Source of the DNA: Liolophura sinensis | Taxonomy: Eukaryota; Mollusca; Polyplacophora; Chitonida; Chitonidae | DNA length: 64,000 nucleotides | Assembly: GCF_032854445.1 (NCBI RefSeq) | Contig: NC_088301.1 | Span: forward strand, 28,814,402 to 28,878,401 | Reading direction: 5' to 3' | Part shown: positions 40,401 through 55,400 of the stretch, piece by piece | Position numbering within the stretch: the first letter of the stretch is position 1 | Layout: every line of letters starts with the position of its first letter | Made by a program: the position numbers and the translations under genes | The notes under the pieces: model-generated | The model's input: the letters and a program-made list of their open reading frames with translations, nothing else | What the model was told of the DNA's origin: nothing | Database searches by the model: none

Positions 40401-43400
40401 TACATGTGGTGAGGGCCAGCAGCCAGAACCTCACTTGGGATTACATGTGGTGAGGGCCAGCAGCCAGATCCTCACTTGGGATTACATGTGGTGAGGGCCA
40501 GCAGCCAGACCCTCACTTGGGATTATATGTGGTGAGGGCCAGCAGCCAGACCCTCACTTCGGATTACATGTGGTGAGGGCCAGCAGCCAGACCCTCACTT
40601 GGGATTATATGTGGTGAGGGCCAGCAGCCAGACCCTCACTTCGGATTACATGTGGTGAGGGCCAGCAGCCAGATCCTCACTTGAGATTACATGTGGTGAG
40701 GGCAAGCAGCCAGATCCTCACTTGGGATTGCATGTGGTGAGGGCCAGCAGCCAGACCCTCACTTGGGATTACATGTGGTGAGGGCCAGCAGCCAGATCCT
40801 CACTTGGGATTACATATGGTGCAGGCCAGCAGACAGATCCTCACTTGGGATTACATGTGATGAGGGCCAGCAGCCAGACCCTCATTTGGGATTACATGTG
40901 GTGAGGGCCAGCAGCCAGACCTTCACTTGGGATTACTGCACAGCTGGGGTTGATCACTCTATCCTGTCATCTCTACCAGCAACTCTAATCAGCTAAACTT
41001 TATGGCTAGAAATTTTCGGCTAAACTATACAAGAAATACGGTAATTACCGCATTTTACCTAAAGCTTGGTTTATACAAACATACTTTCACAAGAATACAA
41101 AGGTCTTAAGCTGACACTTTAAACTTACTCAAACTTCACAAAAAACTCTTACGTGGCCCTATAAAGGTGGATGAATCAGACAGAAACAAGCAAATTACGA
41201 CACCTGAAAAATTTAGGTGAGATACTGTAATGCTGCATCCACATTTTGTAACGGATAATGTGTGAAGAAAAAGTTCTCAACTAACTTGTATTCATCTTCA
41301 ATCATGTTTTCAGGATCAGCTTGTTCAATTGGTTCAGCGAAAAATTCTTCAACACTCGGTAAGAACACCCTGTCAACAAATACACATTTAAGTATCATTA
41401 AAGTCTACATTCACATTCAGGTAGGTTGTGTCAAAAACCTTAAAATGAGATTGTTGTCCACATCATTGCCAGGTTTATATTCCAGATGTACAATGACTCT
41501 TGAGTCGCTCATAAATGTGGTCACCACCTGTCCAACTCATGCTGGCTTCCTCTCCGGCCGTACGTGGTAAGGTCGTCCAGCAACCTGCGCTTGGTCGTGG
41601 GCTTCCCCCAGCTCTGTCCTTCCACCATAATACTGGCTGCCATCGTAAAAGTGAAATATTCTTGAGCAAGGTGTAAAGCACCCATCAAAAATAAATAAAA
41701 CAATGAAAACATTCCAAATTAAACTTCTTGTAAATAAATAAAATTATAAATATATGAAGATTTAAATACAAAAATATATAAATAAATGAATATATTGCAC
41801 ATAAAACTGTCCGTACAAGTAGGTCGTATCAAAGACATATTCTAATCCAATGGAATCTACTGTCCTGAATAAGGGAGAAAACAACTAAACTGTAAATATC
41901 ACATTAACCATCATAAAACTGACCTAACCAATGCAAAAGCACACTGAAACTTGATACATTACGCGCTTATCTGATTGGTGTTTTAGATCAGATTCAAGAC
42001 TAGTTTGCATTTAATAACAGACAGGTTATTGTTGTCCTTTTTCACCTCACCAGGTTAGGCTAATACTGCTGACGGTCGGTTTAGCAAGCATTGACCTGGT
42101 GGGATATTATTTGTTTCATCTTCAAAACCCAGTAATGCAAAAGAGTGTATATGATACAAATCACCAGTACAACAATATGATAAAGATGCCAAATTGTAGA
42201 AGATTAAAGCTTTTGTGGACTCCTTAATAAAACTTGAGCAGGAAACTCCAATGGGTACACGAAGTTATTGTACACATTCTTGTGTTGGAGACAACTAGTG
42301 CCAAAATAAAAGCCCACATACACAGCCAATGGATTTTTTTTTTTGTGGATGTGTGTGGTTACCTGTTGTATGGTAAACTCTCCACTGTGGGTCAGATAAT
42401 TGGTCAATTATTAGTGACCTCCTGGTAGGAAATGCTAACCTTTTGTCTGATTTACATGCTGCCATATTACCAGGACTCAGATTCCAAAGTCTTGTCAACT
42501 CAGCATTCCCCATCTTGATGATTTTTCCTCCAGTAGCTTGAAGATCATCTCCAACACTCTTCCGACTTAGTCTGTAAATGGTACACAACATCTTGTATCA
42601 CCCCAAGCCTGAACGACAATGAGACAGCAATTATATGGGCACAAACAGATTCTAAACTTTTTGGAGCCAAAATTTTATACAAATAATATATAAATGATTA
42701 AAATAACAATTTCTGAAACTTAGACTCAATAGGTTTGTTTGCTTTATTCTCCACAGGAATATGATAATATATGCCTCAAGTATTGAAGATTTACATTGAT
42801 CAAGAATTTAAAAGAGCACTTTCATTTGACAAAAAGGTCCATTTCAACAGATGCCCCTTTTCTCGTAGAATCATGAAGCAGTTTGAGTATACAGACAAAT
42901 TAGAACAAAGATTAAGGTTAGCATGATGCAGAGTTTGGCAATATTCATGTATATTACAGTGTGAGTTTTGATGTGTTTTCATACAGCCTTCTGTCCCCCA
43001 CCCTGGGTGCATTGTCCACATTATTGGCAAATCCCACACATTTTTTAATTTTGTTGTCTTCTTACTTCTGTTTGGTCTGACTACTATCACCTTTACTCCT
43101 CTCAAAACTTGGACACCCTTCATTCTTCCAGCTGTTCCAATTCTCTTCCCGTTTCAGTATATGCTGCAAAAAAAACCAAAACAACCAGCAATGAAATTAC
43201 AGCGTGAAAATGGGAAATATCCTGTAGTAGGCTCAAGATCAGTGAAATTTTGGCTGGGACTGTAATGTTACACAAGTAGTGGTCCTACTGGCCTAGAATT
43301 GATCAACATTCACTTAAGTTACCAGCGACCTTACCTATACAGTGTATGTCACCTAAAAATATGGCTTCCAAAGGATGCTTTAAACTTTTGGTTCCGTCGG

Positions 43401-46400
43401 TTAACTTAACTGAAGGTCATCTCAAAGGACACTAGTGCTGTTGTCCCCGAGACAAAGTAAATTTTTCCCTTCTACTTTGTTTCATACAGGGAAGGCTATA
43501 AAATAAATGAGGATAAAAGTAATTCTTAACACACTGGATCAAACTTCAGCCAAGGCCAACAATATGGCTTTCAACACTGGTTTCCTACAGATATGGCGTT
43601 TGTGAAGTCCCACCATTATTGGATTTTATTATTTATTTGATTGGTGTTTCACGTCATATTCAAGAATATTTCACTTATACAATGACGGCCAGCATTACAG
43701 TGGGAAGAAACAGGGCAGAGCCTGAGAAAAACCCACGACCATCTGCAGGTTGATGCCAGACCTTCCCACATACAGCCAGAGGGGAATTAACCACCATGAG
43801 TTAGACATGGAGAGAGGTTCCTGGGTCATTGTGCTGCACTGGTACATTTACCACCTCTGCCATGAGGGAGGTCCCGATAAGTCCCAATATTAGGCTTCAT
43901 TAACATGAATTTATCAAAAAATCAAAATTTCATCCTGCGCTAAAAAGTGGGTGAGCGTTTCGTGGACTTCTAGGATATCAGCTTGGCACGGATGCAGGGG
44001 AAAGGAAGTTCTTCATCTGATTTTCAATTCGGTGGAGGTGAGACTTTTACTGAGCAGAAATAATACTTTTTAGCAGTTTTACAACACCAGTCCCTTAGGA
44101 TTATACATCCACCAGTCCCTAGATTTATTTATTCAATTATCTGATTGGTGTTTTACACTGTACTCAAGAATATTTCAATTATACGACGGCATTATGGTGG
44201 GAGGAAACAGAGCAGAGCCTAGGGGAAACCCACGACCATTCGCAGATTGCTGATAGACCTTCCCACATACGGCTGGAGAGGGAGCCAGCATGAGTTGGAC
44301 TAGAGGCTGCATTGGTGAGAGACTCCTGGGTCATTACGCTGCGCTAGCATGCTAACCGACTGAGCCACGGAGGCCCCACCAGTCCCTAAGAGCTTGATAT
44401 CTGAGTAACCTGCATGGCAATTAAGAGATGTCTACCTTGATGGCTTGCACAAACTTGTCACCATCAGGAGGTGTCTCCTTTATTAGTCTGTACACCTTCT
44501 CCTGTGTGCTGTCCACCCACTGATTCTGTTCTTCTGTCAGCACAAAGCTAGAACTGCAGGACAAATCAGAACATTGTAGGGATGAGAAAAACTACTGGGC
44601 AGACTTCACAAACCTGAGAAGAAGTGACGAGAAAGTGAGAACCAGATGTAAAATAGGTGAGAACCAGATGCAGGAAGGTGAAAACCAGATGCAAAAAGAT
44701 AAGAACCAGATTCAAAAAGGTAAGAACTAGATGCAGGAAGGTAAGAACCTGATGCAGGAAGGTGAAAACGTGATGTAGGAAGGTGAGAACCTGATGCAGG
44801 TGGGAACCAAATGCAACAAAAAGATGAGAACCATACATAGCAAAAAAGTGAGAACCAGATTCAATATCCAGATGTAAAGGTGAGACATCATATTTAGGAA
44901 TTTTTCATTTTATACACGGGTGGCCAGTATATGGGCGCAGGAAACTTGAGCACCTGGGGTAAACCCACAAGCTTCAGCACATTACTGCTGAGGTTTCTCA
45001 CGTGTGACTAGACACGAAAACGATGCTGGTGGAAGACAAGTAGTCTTTACTGAGCATTAGGCTACCAAGACAGGTATTCTTTATATCACAGCTGATGAGA
45101 TCACAGGGTCTATCAGCTCATGTTGTTGAGGCTTGTCCAGAACAACTTAATGCTATGACTGGCTGTGTTTTTCTTTCAGCACTACAGCATTTAGGAATTC
45201 AATTATATTGCATTTATTCCCTTGATCAGGAGCCCGTATCACAAAAGTCTAAGGGTTAGGCATAGATGGCTAACTCAGTTAGTCATGATTAGCAATTTTG
45301 TCTAGACCATTTCACTGAGAAATGTTTGGTTATCAACTAAAGCTTTTTTGTCTTAGATTTTGAAAATTAGCCAGTAATCCTTGGTCACATCCAAAGGTGA
45401 CTAGGATGAAACAAATACAGATTTGAAACTGAGTTGAGTCCAGTTTGAAAGGAACAAATTAGCTTGTATCAGCAAATAATGGGATTTTTAAAGCTCACAA
45501 ACCACTGAAATTTATCTGTCCTTGTTGTTTAGATTTTACCATCTGTTGAGAGTTATCCCCCTTTGTTTGCAAACTTTGTCAACAATAAAAATGAAGAAGG
45601 AATTACATTTTTGTGTTTTTCATACATAGTACCAGTAATTTAATTTATTTATATTTTGAAGCCAATTTAATAATTATCATCATGGACCCTACCAATCAGA
45701 TTGCTGTAGAGCAGCCACATACAAGACCATGGGAAGCCTTTAGACAGTTTTACATTTGTGAAACGGACTAGTCCATTTTTTTTTCATAGCCTGCTTACTG
45801 TAGTCAGCTAAATGACCCTCAGCTTGTGAAATGGGCCCCACTGTCTCATGAAACGATAATTTTTACTTTAGCACAGTTTATCTCACAAATTTCAAAAACA
45901 CTGTTTTAACAAAGGATCGTATTGAATTGAAACCAGCCATGTAATTGGTTCAGACTTATATATATGAATCCTCTTTGATCAAGGCATTGTAACTACAGTT
46001 TCGATTTCTCCTATAATAAACATTGAAATACCTTTTGAATCTAACAGGTAAGTGGAGATACTGGAAAAGTATCAGGAACTGCACCAGGACGTATCGGCGA
46101 AAATTACTGTCACTAAGCTGCAGGTCAAACAACTGAAACAAAACACGAATAGAGTCAGCATTGTATGGAATGGTGAACCCTAATGTGGCTCATGTCTAAA
46201 TCTTCTGTGACAGGGTGATTTCTACAGAAACAGACCTTAAATTTACATTTATTTGCTTATTTGATTGGTGTTTCACGTCATAATCCAGAACATTTCACTT
46301 ATACGACAACAGCAAGCATTAAGCCAGCGGGAAATCAGGCAGAGCCCAGGGAAAACCCACGACCATCCCCAGGTTGCTGCCAGACCTTACAATGTACGGC

Positions 46401-49400
46401 CAGACAGGAAGCCAGCATGGGAACTCACAGCATTCCTGGGTCATAGCACTGCGCTGGCGTGCCAACCATCTCAACCAAGAAGGTCCCCATTTATATGCTC
46501 ACATATCATATATATTTATCTTGAATATACAAATATATCTTAATTTCTTAAGTAACNNNNNNNNNNNNNNNNNNNNNNNNNNNNNNNNNNNNNNNNNNNN
46601 NNNNNNNNNNNNNNNNNNNNNNNNNNNNNNNNNNNNNNNNNNNNNNNNNNNNNNNNNNNNNNNNNNNNNNNNNNNNNNNNNNNNNNNNNNNNNNNNNNNN
46701 NNNNNNNNNNNNNNNNNNNNNNNNNNNNNNNNNNNNNNNNNNNNNNNNNNNNNNNNAAACTGCCACTGAGGTGGAAAAGATAGCCGTTGTTATCACTCAT
46801 ACATTTTGGTTTTGGACCAAAACTGCTACTGTGGTGGAAAAGATAGCCCGTTGGTATTACTCATACATTTTGGTTTGGACCAAAAATGCCACTGTGTGGA
46901 AAAGATAGCCCGTTATTATTACTCATACATTTTGGTTTGGACCAAAACTGCCACTGTGGTGGAAAAGATAGCACGTTGTTATCACTCATACATTTTGGTT
47001 TGGACCAAAACTGCCACTGAGGTGGAAAAGATGGCCCATTGTTACCACTCATACATTTTGGTTTGGACCACCCTCTCCTCAACATTTTTGCACAATTAAA
47101 TAAGTTTATCTTATTAATGAATCGTTCTAAATACTGTTCATATACTTTGTCTGATAAGAAAGTACTTTATCCTTCTTGTAACACTTTACAAAGCGTACAA
47201 AACCATAAGGCATATTTAGAATGTAAATCACAAAATATTCAGGAATCAAAACTCCTGAATCTACAACAACCGACAAAATTCTCTTTGAGTATTGCACATT
47301 TATATAGCACTTAAGACTATTTCCTTTGAATTGGAAGCTGTCACACCGACAGTTACAGAAAGCAGAAAAAACCTGTGGGAAACCAGACAAGTCAAAACTT
47401 CTGGACATACACCTGGAAATAAGCAAACATGGGCATGTTAAAATCAATGTTGGAATCAGTTAGTAGATAATAAATGTTGGAATCAGTTAGTAGATAATAA
47501 ATGTTGGAATCAGTTAGTAGATAATAAAAGTTGGAATCAGTTAGTAGATAATAAATGTTGGAATCAGTTAGTAAAATAATGACCTCAGATAGGGGGTGAG
47601 TTGCACTGATAGGCCCCCACAACCCACAAGTACTCACTGAAGAGAACTTCTTCCATGGCGCCTTCTCATAACACTGTGTAGGTTTTCTGAAGATATCTTG
47701 CAAGTACCAGAACTTTCTGTACAAGTTGTAATCTATTGGACAGGGATCACTGAAACAAATTCAAGCCCACATATGAAGGACATACATGTAGCAGGGACAG
47801 CTGGAAACAGCAAACAATGCATACACTTATAACATACTAAACAACACATTCATTCTAATCTGATTCAAGAACAAATTAGGTACAATGTATTTCTTGACTG
47901 ATCAATTTACTGTATCACTCTCTGCACTGATTGATAAGCAACAACGTACTAGTCGCAAGCCAATGCGTACAACAACAACTAGACTCTGAACCCACCCTTT
48001 TCTTCTCCAGGACAATCTACCAGCAAATATTGACATTTCTCAATTTTTGCCTAGCCCGATGATTGGCAATTCTTGATTGATGGATGGTTGATTTACTTCA
48101 CTTAAAATACAAGTAGCAATTTTAACAACGCGCCGTGCGTTTTCTGTAGCAGGAGTAAATAAAATATGTACCTCGAGAAAGAGAGATCAGACATTTCTCC
48201 TTCCTCAATCCCTTCCATGCTCTCATTTTTATCTGATCCCTGTTATCACAAAACATAATGAGATAGTTAATATAGGCATGCATAGATTTCTTCACCTTTT
48301 CATGCTCCTTTTATTACGCAGAATTTTGAAAAACGCAAAAGCTATGGTTTTGAAATGCTACCTATCAGAAATGATTTAAAAGGTTTCCAATAAAAATGTT
48401 TCAGTAATCATTTACCAGTCCAAGAGAATCAATCAAAAAAGTCAGCAAGATCACAAATTACTGTTTACTTTAAAATGGTGTCAAAGGTATAACTGCCTGC
48501 TCATTGATCCAGTGAGGTTTGAATTACAACTCTTGGCGGATCCCCTTAGACTCTTCATTCAACAGCCCCTTGTTACCACTAGGACGTGCGAGTATGCTTA
48601 TCACACAAGGCAATCCACCAATAAAACTGACCACAATCCTATCAGTTAAAAATCCTTGAGTCCAGCTATGATATAATGAAACCAATGAAATAAATGACTG
48701 AATGAATAAACCTGGTCAGATACGGACACGACTAACCTTAGGTTTCAGTTCCTCTGGCTCACTCAAGTAAACTGTCACATTCTCCAGGTTAAACTGACTG
48801 GTCAAATTCAGCGCTGAAAAAAAAAAAACCAATCTGGTTTTTGGGGACCTATTCATAAATTCACAACATTTACCTTCCTGGAAGTGAAGACTAATGTGGA
48901 CATCAAACAAGGCATTCAGAGAACACCAGTAGCTCACCTGACTGAGCAGTTTGTAAAACTGCATAATGTTCAAGTGAGGTTATATGTTCAATACTGACCT
49001 GTAAACCAAAATAAAGTAGAATGACACTGTCATACACAGGTATTATTCTCTAATTATACGGTGCTAAGATCTTGTCATTAAATCAACAAGAAAGGCACAC
49101 ATTACTACACTGTCACAACTATGACTGTTCATCGTATGCATAAAGATTGCAGAGCAGTGACTTCGTATGTTATACAGTTGTAAACCATTGCAGTTCTAAA
49201 CTAAATTTGGTGCACTATGGTGGCAATTGCAACCCTATAAATAGCCGAGTAAATACTGAACTATGGTAATAAAAACTTCTTTGTGGGGGGAGTTCAAGCA
49301 CCTGCTCGTTGGAGTGGTCTTTGATTTGAAAATTGCTACTTGGCTATCTGTGTACTATGGGTGGCCACTGCAATCCTATAAATGGCTGAGCAATTACTCA

Positions 49401-52400
49401 GCTGACAAGGCACTGTCTGTGTGGACGGTTTAAACATTCTGTCTCAGTTTAAGAAGGCACATCTGGCTACTAGTCAATAATTTTCCTAGCCTTCATTTTC
49501 AAATGAATTATCATACCAAAGAGCAGCTAACAACATGTGGAAAAACTTCTCATAGCATCTTTTTGATACATAATTTGTACACCCTTGCAAACTGATTTGA
49601 AAATGACTATCTAGCAGTTCATATAATAAGGCAAGCATGCTCCCTCAGATCAACCAAGGTTCGAAGTCAAGACTTCGTTCAAGAAAACACAGTGTGTATT
49701 GGCTCAAATACCAGTTTTAACTCAAGAAAAGTTGTTCGTAATGCATTTGTGATAATTTCATTATACTAGCATGTTGAGTGGTTTATGGCCTGACATTTCC
49801 CGATAACAAACATTTCCACTCGCCCTTAGGGCTTGTGAAAATAATTATTTCTCGAGAAAAGGGCAGGCCATAGACCCACCCTGATGTAGAGTAATATATC
49901 AATGCCTACGTCAGTGCTACAGATAATTTTTTTTTCAGAGGGAGTACAGTAGTCCCGATTTTCCAAGTACACAGCACCGCAGAACACATTTTTCAAATAC
50001 TCAACATTTCACTATTTGGTGTCCCAAGCAATACACCTGGAAAGTGTGAAGTTGATCAGGTGAAAGGGGGTGGAGAAAAGACATACATGTGCATACGTGT
50101 ACATGTAGGCCGACATGTACAGAGACTCTTTCCTTTGTAGTTACATAATACTACACAAGTAGATGGACATGTAAACTCCCCAAAATTTACAACTAGTTAT
50201 AACATTCTAGACTAAAGTAATTATTTCAGCTCTTCCTCAAGAGAAATGAATTTGAATGAAGTTAATACATTTATTTATTTCGCATCAACCTGTGTGAGGC
50301 CTATTTCAATAACTCACTCACTGACTCTTTTATACTCTATTTTTCATTCCTTGTGCTTTGATAGCAGGGGTTGCAGTATTATTTTTTCTATGGTAACCTG
50401 CCTGATGCGACAGGTAAATTTTCTTTTACCTGTCTCAACATTTGTTGGTCCATACAAATTTGCTAACAAATCGTCTTGGGGTCAAAACATGATAAAACAG
50501 TTTTAACTCATAACTAACTCCAAATGTACATTATAAGACAAGAATTTATTATTTTATGCTTTAATTATTGGCAGTATATTGTATAAATCTGAAGTGTTTC
50601 TGTGCATATGTTGCTAGCTGGTCTCATGATATTTTTATTCCATTGCATTCACTTCTCCCATCACAAAGGTACATAGGTACATGAATATGTCAGAAACTGG
50701 ACCTTTAATGATACCGGTACTTTAACATTGTAGACTTTACCGATGATCTGTGTCAAATTGAAATCAAACATTGGAAGTGATGTTAGGATAATTTTGTGCA
50801 ATGCAGTAGCGCACTGTATAGTAACCTAAAATACCATTTTAACCCTTTGCTACATCTTCCTCGTGGCAAACACTCGAGAATTTCACAAAGACATATATGA
50901 TGGTAGGCTTTCTGCACGGCCGTGGGTGGTGGCACAGGAGCTATTTGCTACAGCCTACAGGGTACCATATTTCACCAATAGTTCAGCTGATTTTTCTGCA
51001 AAGTGTATCCCATGATTCCTTGTGTCTGGTGGTGATTCTTGGTAATGGGACACAACAGGGCGGGAGTGTGTTCACGGGTATTGTGCCTACATGTACATGG
51101 GACAAATCCAATAAACACACTCACCCTTCAGTGAGCAATGAAATGTTAGCACTAGTACCACCTCTACATATCTTCTACCAGAAAGCATGTTTCGTGTATA
51201 GTCTGCAAGAATATGTTGTGCGAAAACAGGCAGATTGAGGTTGGATTGACAGTGAAGCGGTAACAAATAGGCCTAAACTGATAAGCGTGCAGGTCTTTCA
51301 AAACATCAACGAACCACAAATATCTGTGTAGAGTAAATAAATACCCATATGCGTTTTACAATCTAATTTACAAATATAAAAACACTAACACTTCACTGTT
51401 CTGACTGCAATTAGGTTCGGTTTTACAGGTTTACCCTTGTTGGAGTGAAAAAAAAACTACGATAACACCTTACTAGTGTACTGTAGGCCTTAATGATCTA
51501 ACAACAGCATTCATTACATGGAAATTTGGGGGGGGGGGGGGGAGGTGCCAAACTATAACCTATTGAGTACCGCCCCCAACTCAGACTGTGCGGAAGTAAC
51601 CGACAAGGGAAATTTGAGACCATTTAGCCTATCACAAGTTATTTCCCGGGTCCCGAAAAAAATTTTTCCGACGACCAACAGACCATACCTCAAGAACGAT
51701 GGCTTTTTAAGGGCAACAAATGCTTTAATGAGGGTCTAGATAGCATAGTGGGCCTACTAATCACCCTTCTCTCAGTTCATGCCTGGGGAGTTTATCCAAC
51801 GTGGCAAGGGCCAGCAGCCAGAACATCACTGGGGATTACTGCACAGCTGGGGGCTCATCACTCTCCTCTGTCGTCTCCTTCAGCAAATCAGATTTGCTGA
51901 GCTTTATGGCCAGAAATTTTCGGTTAAACTCTTCGTTATATACGGTGTGAAAACTAACACATGGGGAGAACGTCAAGCACAGGGTTAACTGTGGAGATTT
52001 ACTTCTGATTTTGACTGGGCTATCTGCCTTAAATTTCACATGTACGCTAACTTTTGGGAACTTTGGCGTACAACACAAATCTTCCGGCATATACAGTACG
52101 CTCCGTTTTAAGTTTAGAAGTGTAACATCTAATTTTCTAAGCATATTTACACCTGTACGCTCTTAATCTGTAGAACTGATACATATTTCAAATTACGACA
52201 TGATTATGACAAAGTGGCCTTTCTAATACCTGACTTCTCTGAGAGGGGAAACAGTCTTGCCAGGAAGAGTTGTATTCTGCCACAGAACACTGTATTGTGG
52301 GCCTTTGACAATCTCCGAAGTAAATCTGAAAACATAACAGTTAAAATATCTCCACATTTTGTTCCGTTCCTTGTGCTTTTGTAATTTCATAATGTGTTCG

Positions 52401-55400
52401 GTTTTATATTATCACATCTGTAACCGTTGTCAGCATGATGGGTTGAGAAAGCTAGAACCAGACCATTGGCTGTAATAAATCTTTGATCTCATGTTAAGTT
52501 AAAGCATTTTATGCCATAAACTGCAAAAAAAAAACTGGTGGTAAAAACTTCTTTGTGGGAAGTTTGAGCACCACCTCGCTGGAGTGGTCTATGATATGCA
52601 AAACCAAAGTGGTCTGTTTTAAATATAAAATCCAAATTATCATAACTGAAGAGACGTGAACCAAAGATTTTATTTGAAATTCCATACATAGGTAAGCTTA
52701 ATAAACAGACTATTATAAACTACTTGCTAATTATACAAAAATAAAAACATACAAAAATATATAAACAATTTCTTACCGTTACACATCCGCAATAAATAGT
52801 TTTTTCCTGCCTCAAAAAACATATCCTGTCAATAAAATATAAATGTTGTGAGTTCCAAATTCTACATACCCCATTGTCATTGGTAGAAAGGTCTCAAAAC
52901 TTTCAATCCTGAGTTTACATTTTTTCATTTATTTGTCTGGTGTTTTACAGTGTACTCAAGAACATATCACTTATATGATGACGATCAGCATTATAGTGAG
53001 AGGGAACAGGACAGAGCATGGGGAAAACCCACATTGTGTTACACTAGCATGGCTAACCAATGGGTCAAGAAGGCCCCCCAAAGTCACACATGTAAAACAC
53101 GGTCCTGAACTCAAGCCATTGATCACAGTAACTATGTAAAAAATACAGAGTATCAAAAATTTCCCTGACCAACAGATATGTCCAGCAATTTAAAAACCGG
53201 ACTGTCACAGCTAAAAATGTCTCACTCACAGACTTCCATAGATACACATTGTCCTCCACCAGGTCAAAGGTCGCTTCGCACACATCCAAGGTCACCATGT
53301 CAAAGAGGTCAGACAGAAGATGGAAGGGGGTGAAAGACGAGCACAGGTCTGACCATAACCAAAAAAAAAAAAAATGAACAAAGCATTCAGAGCAGAGTTT
53401 CATATGTTATAGAGTTGTAAATTGCTGCTGTGGTAAAAGACACCAAATTACAACTCGGAAAAAAGAAATCTTGTGTTCCAACCGGTCTTGGTAGCAAACA
53501 TATTAAAGACCAATTTTAGTTGGAACCTGTATGTTGAGAACAGCCTGTAAACACAGGTAAACAGAATCGCAAAAATGTCAGTAACATAAATGCCAGTGGG
53601 TCCACCTTCCTACTGAAAACTGCAGCAGTGTCTGTCCGGTTGCAAAAAAACAATACAAGTCCTTAGCATGTCCAGCTGGACATATTTTTAAAACATGATT
53701 GTTGTGTTGTCTATCGCCACACTCAAGAATTTTCACTTGTACACTGGCGGTCAGCATCATGGGTGGAGAAAAAGCGAATGCCACAAAAGCATCGTTGACT
53801 GCTTATTGTTACTATGACTCTACAAGCACTGAAAAATACTGAACCTATAAGTTCCTAGTCTAATAACTGGCACCTCATATGGCAGGAAAAAGAAGCACCT
53901 TTAATCACTTGACTACATCACAGCCCATACCATCATATCATGGGACACATATACATGTAGAGTCAGCACATGCATCCAGTATTTTGTGCACTAAACCACA
54001 AAACATATATCAACTTACTTTTTATGGCATCTGCACATAGCAGATGACATGACACAGTGTTACTATGCCCACAGTAGATACAAATGTGTTGAGGCTCAAC
54101 ATTAAACAAAATGTATTTAGAATTTGGAACTGGTCAGCACATTGACATAAAAACTGACACAATCTCGAGAAATATAAACGTGTGAAACACCCCTTCCCTT
54201 GTTTCATGCATATACATGCAAAAAAATTGGGGGTGGTGGGCTCATCGTGGGATATACAAATAATATTATAATGTACGCCTGGTGCTGTTCTGATTGTGCC
54301 ATCATACAGTAGAACATCACAATAACAGATACCAGTAAAGATGCCACATTTGCCAACATAGCATTCTCAGTTCAAAAGATATTTAAATGACTGGGGGTTT
54401 TTTGTTTTGCTTTTTTCGCAATGGCTCAAGCAAAATGGCTGCCGTGGTCTACAGAGAGCATATCTGTGATGGCTCTAGATCTGAAAATCTCCAGGACATA
54501 ACCTACAATTCTGCCAAGTCTTATGCTTTTTTAGGAAAGTGGTCAGTCTTTGCACGCATCGCCTGTACTACTATGGGTGGCAATTGCAACCGTGTGTATG
54601 ACTGAGCAAATGTTGAGCTATGGTACTAAAAAAACATTCCTTGTGGAGGAGTTCCAGCACCAACTCCCTGGAGTGATCTTTCCTAAACCCCAAATTGCTA
54701 CCCAAGATTGGCTATCTGTGTACTATGGGTGGCCACTGCAACCCTATGATTGGTTGAGCTAATACTCAACAGACAACAGTCACAGGGCTCAAAACAGGGG
54801 GCTGCAAACGGCGAAAAGCAGGCCGAAAATTTGCCAAAGAAGGCCCATTTAAAACCGGCCTGCCAAAAAAGAAATCAACAAATAAAATGGCAGGCCGAGC
54901 ATGAGATGTCAATGTATAGACAGATAGTTCTGCTTTCCAATTTAGGGCGGTGTGATAAAAATACAAGGAATTTAATATTCACCGAAAAGGTAGGAAACAC
55001 CGTTCGTGGCTGTTGCAAACCACAGAGAGATGTTACCAGAGATAACCTGAAAATTATTTAATTCAAGGCTGCACATAAAGTCGCAGAAATTGAAATTTTA
55101 AACATTTCAACCTATCAAAAGGCAGTCTTCATAAACAAATTCTAACATAAAATCTTCCCTACCTTGTGTCACTGCATAGGCACTAAGATTAATCACAGTC
55201 TTAAACTTCGCACAATTTCTTTGGACAGCCTACAATGATACAATGAAAGACGACAGGTCACTTCTACAGGTAGCAGATCCACCAGCAATCACTACAGATA
55301 TTGACAGTATGCTGATGCCTTCAACCTATCAAATGTTTTATTCCAGCCACAAAACAACAATAAAATTTAAACAAAACAACAAACAAAAAAAGTGTTATGG

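Larger units (their letters stand above)
39396..41045 (+). mobile_element. Unclassified dispersed element J, copy 1 (contains MITE and satellite)
   Basis: Aligned by eye with 50961-51945 over long stretches: gtgtatcccatgattcctt, gagcaatgaaatgttag, ctaatttacaaatataaa, atggaaatttggggg, gattactgcacagctgggg and agaaattttcgg. No reading frame with recognisable homology. This copy carries a hairpin MITE (39960-40112) and 19 copies of a 41-bp segment. Confidence 0.75.

Noticed and set aside
40763-40996. Open frame through the 41-bp satellite
   Set aside because: The frame is open only because the unit lacks certain stops. 41 is not a multiple of 3, and the units are non-coding in element J.
47392-47410. 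Minus-strand VYVQKF after a ttttccag-like acceptor, resembling HVYFAKF of the missing THOC1 exon
   Set aside because: A stop follows immediately and no donor is in frame. The similarity is six residues and probably chance.
51836-52144. 102-codon minus-strand open frame in THOC1 intron 7
   Set aside because: Only its 3' third lies in repeat element J, and the same frame is broken in the other copy. No recognisable domain. A weak likeness to a PTEN-type C2 segment could not be supported.
54750-55061. 103-codon plus-strand open frame
   Set aside because: No homology recognised, begins inside repeat E, atypical composition. Treated as chance.
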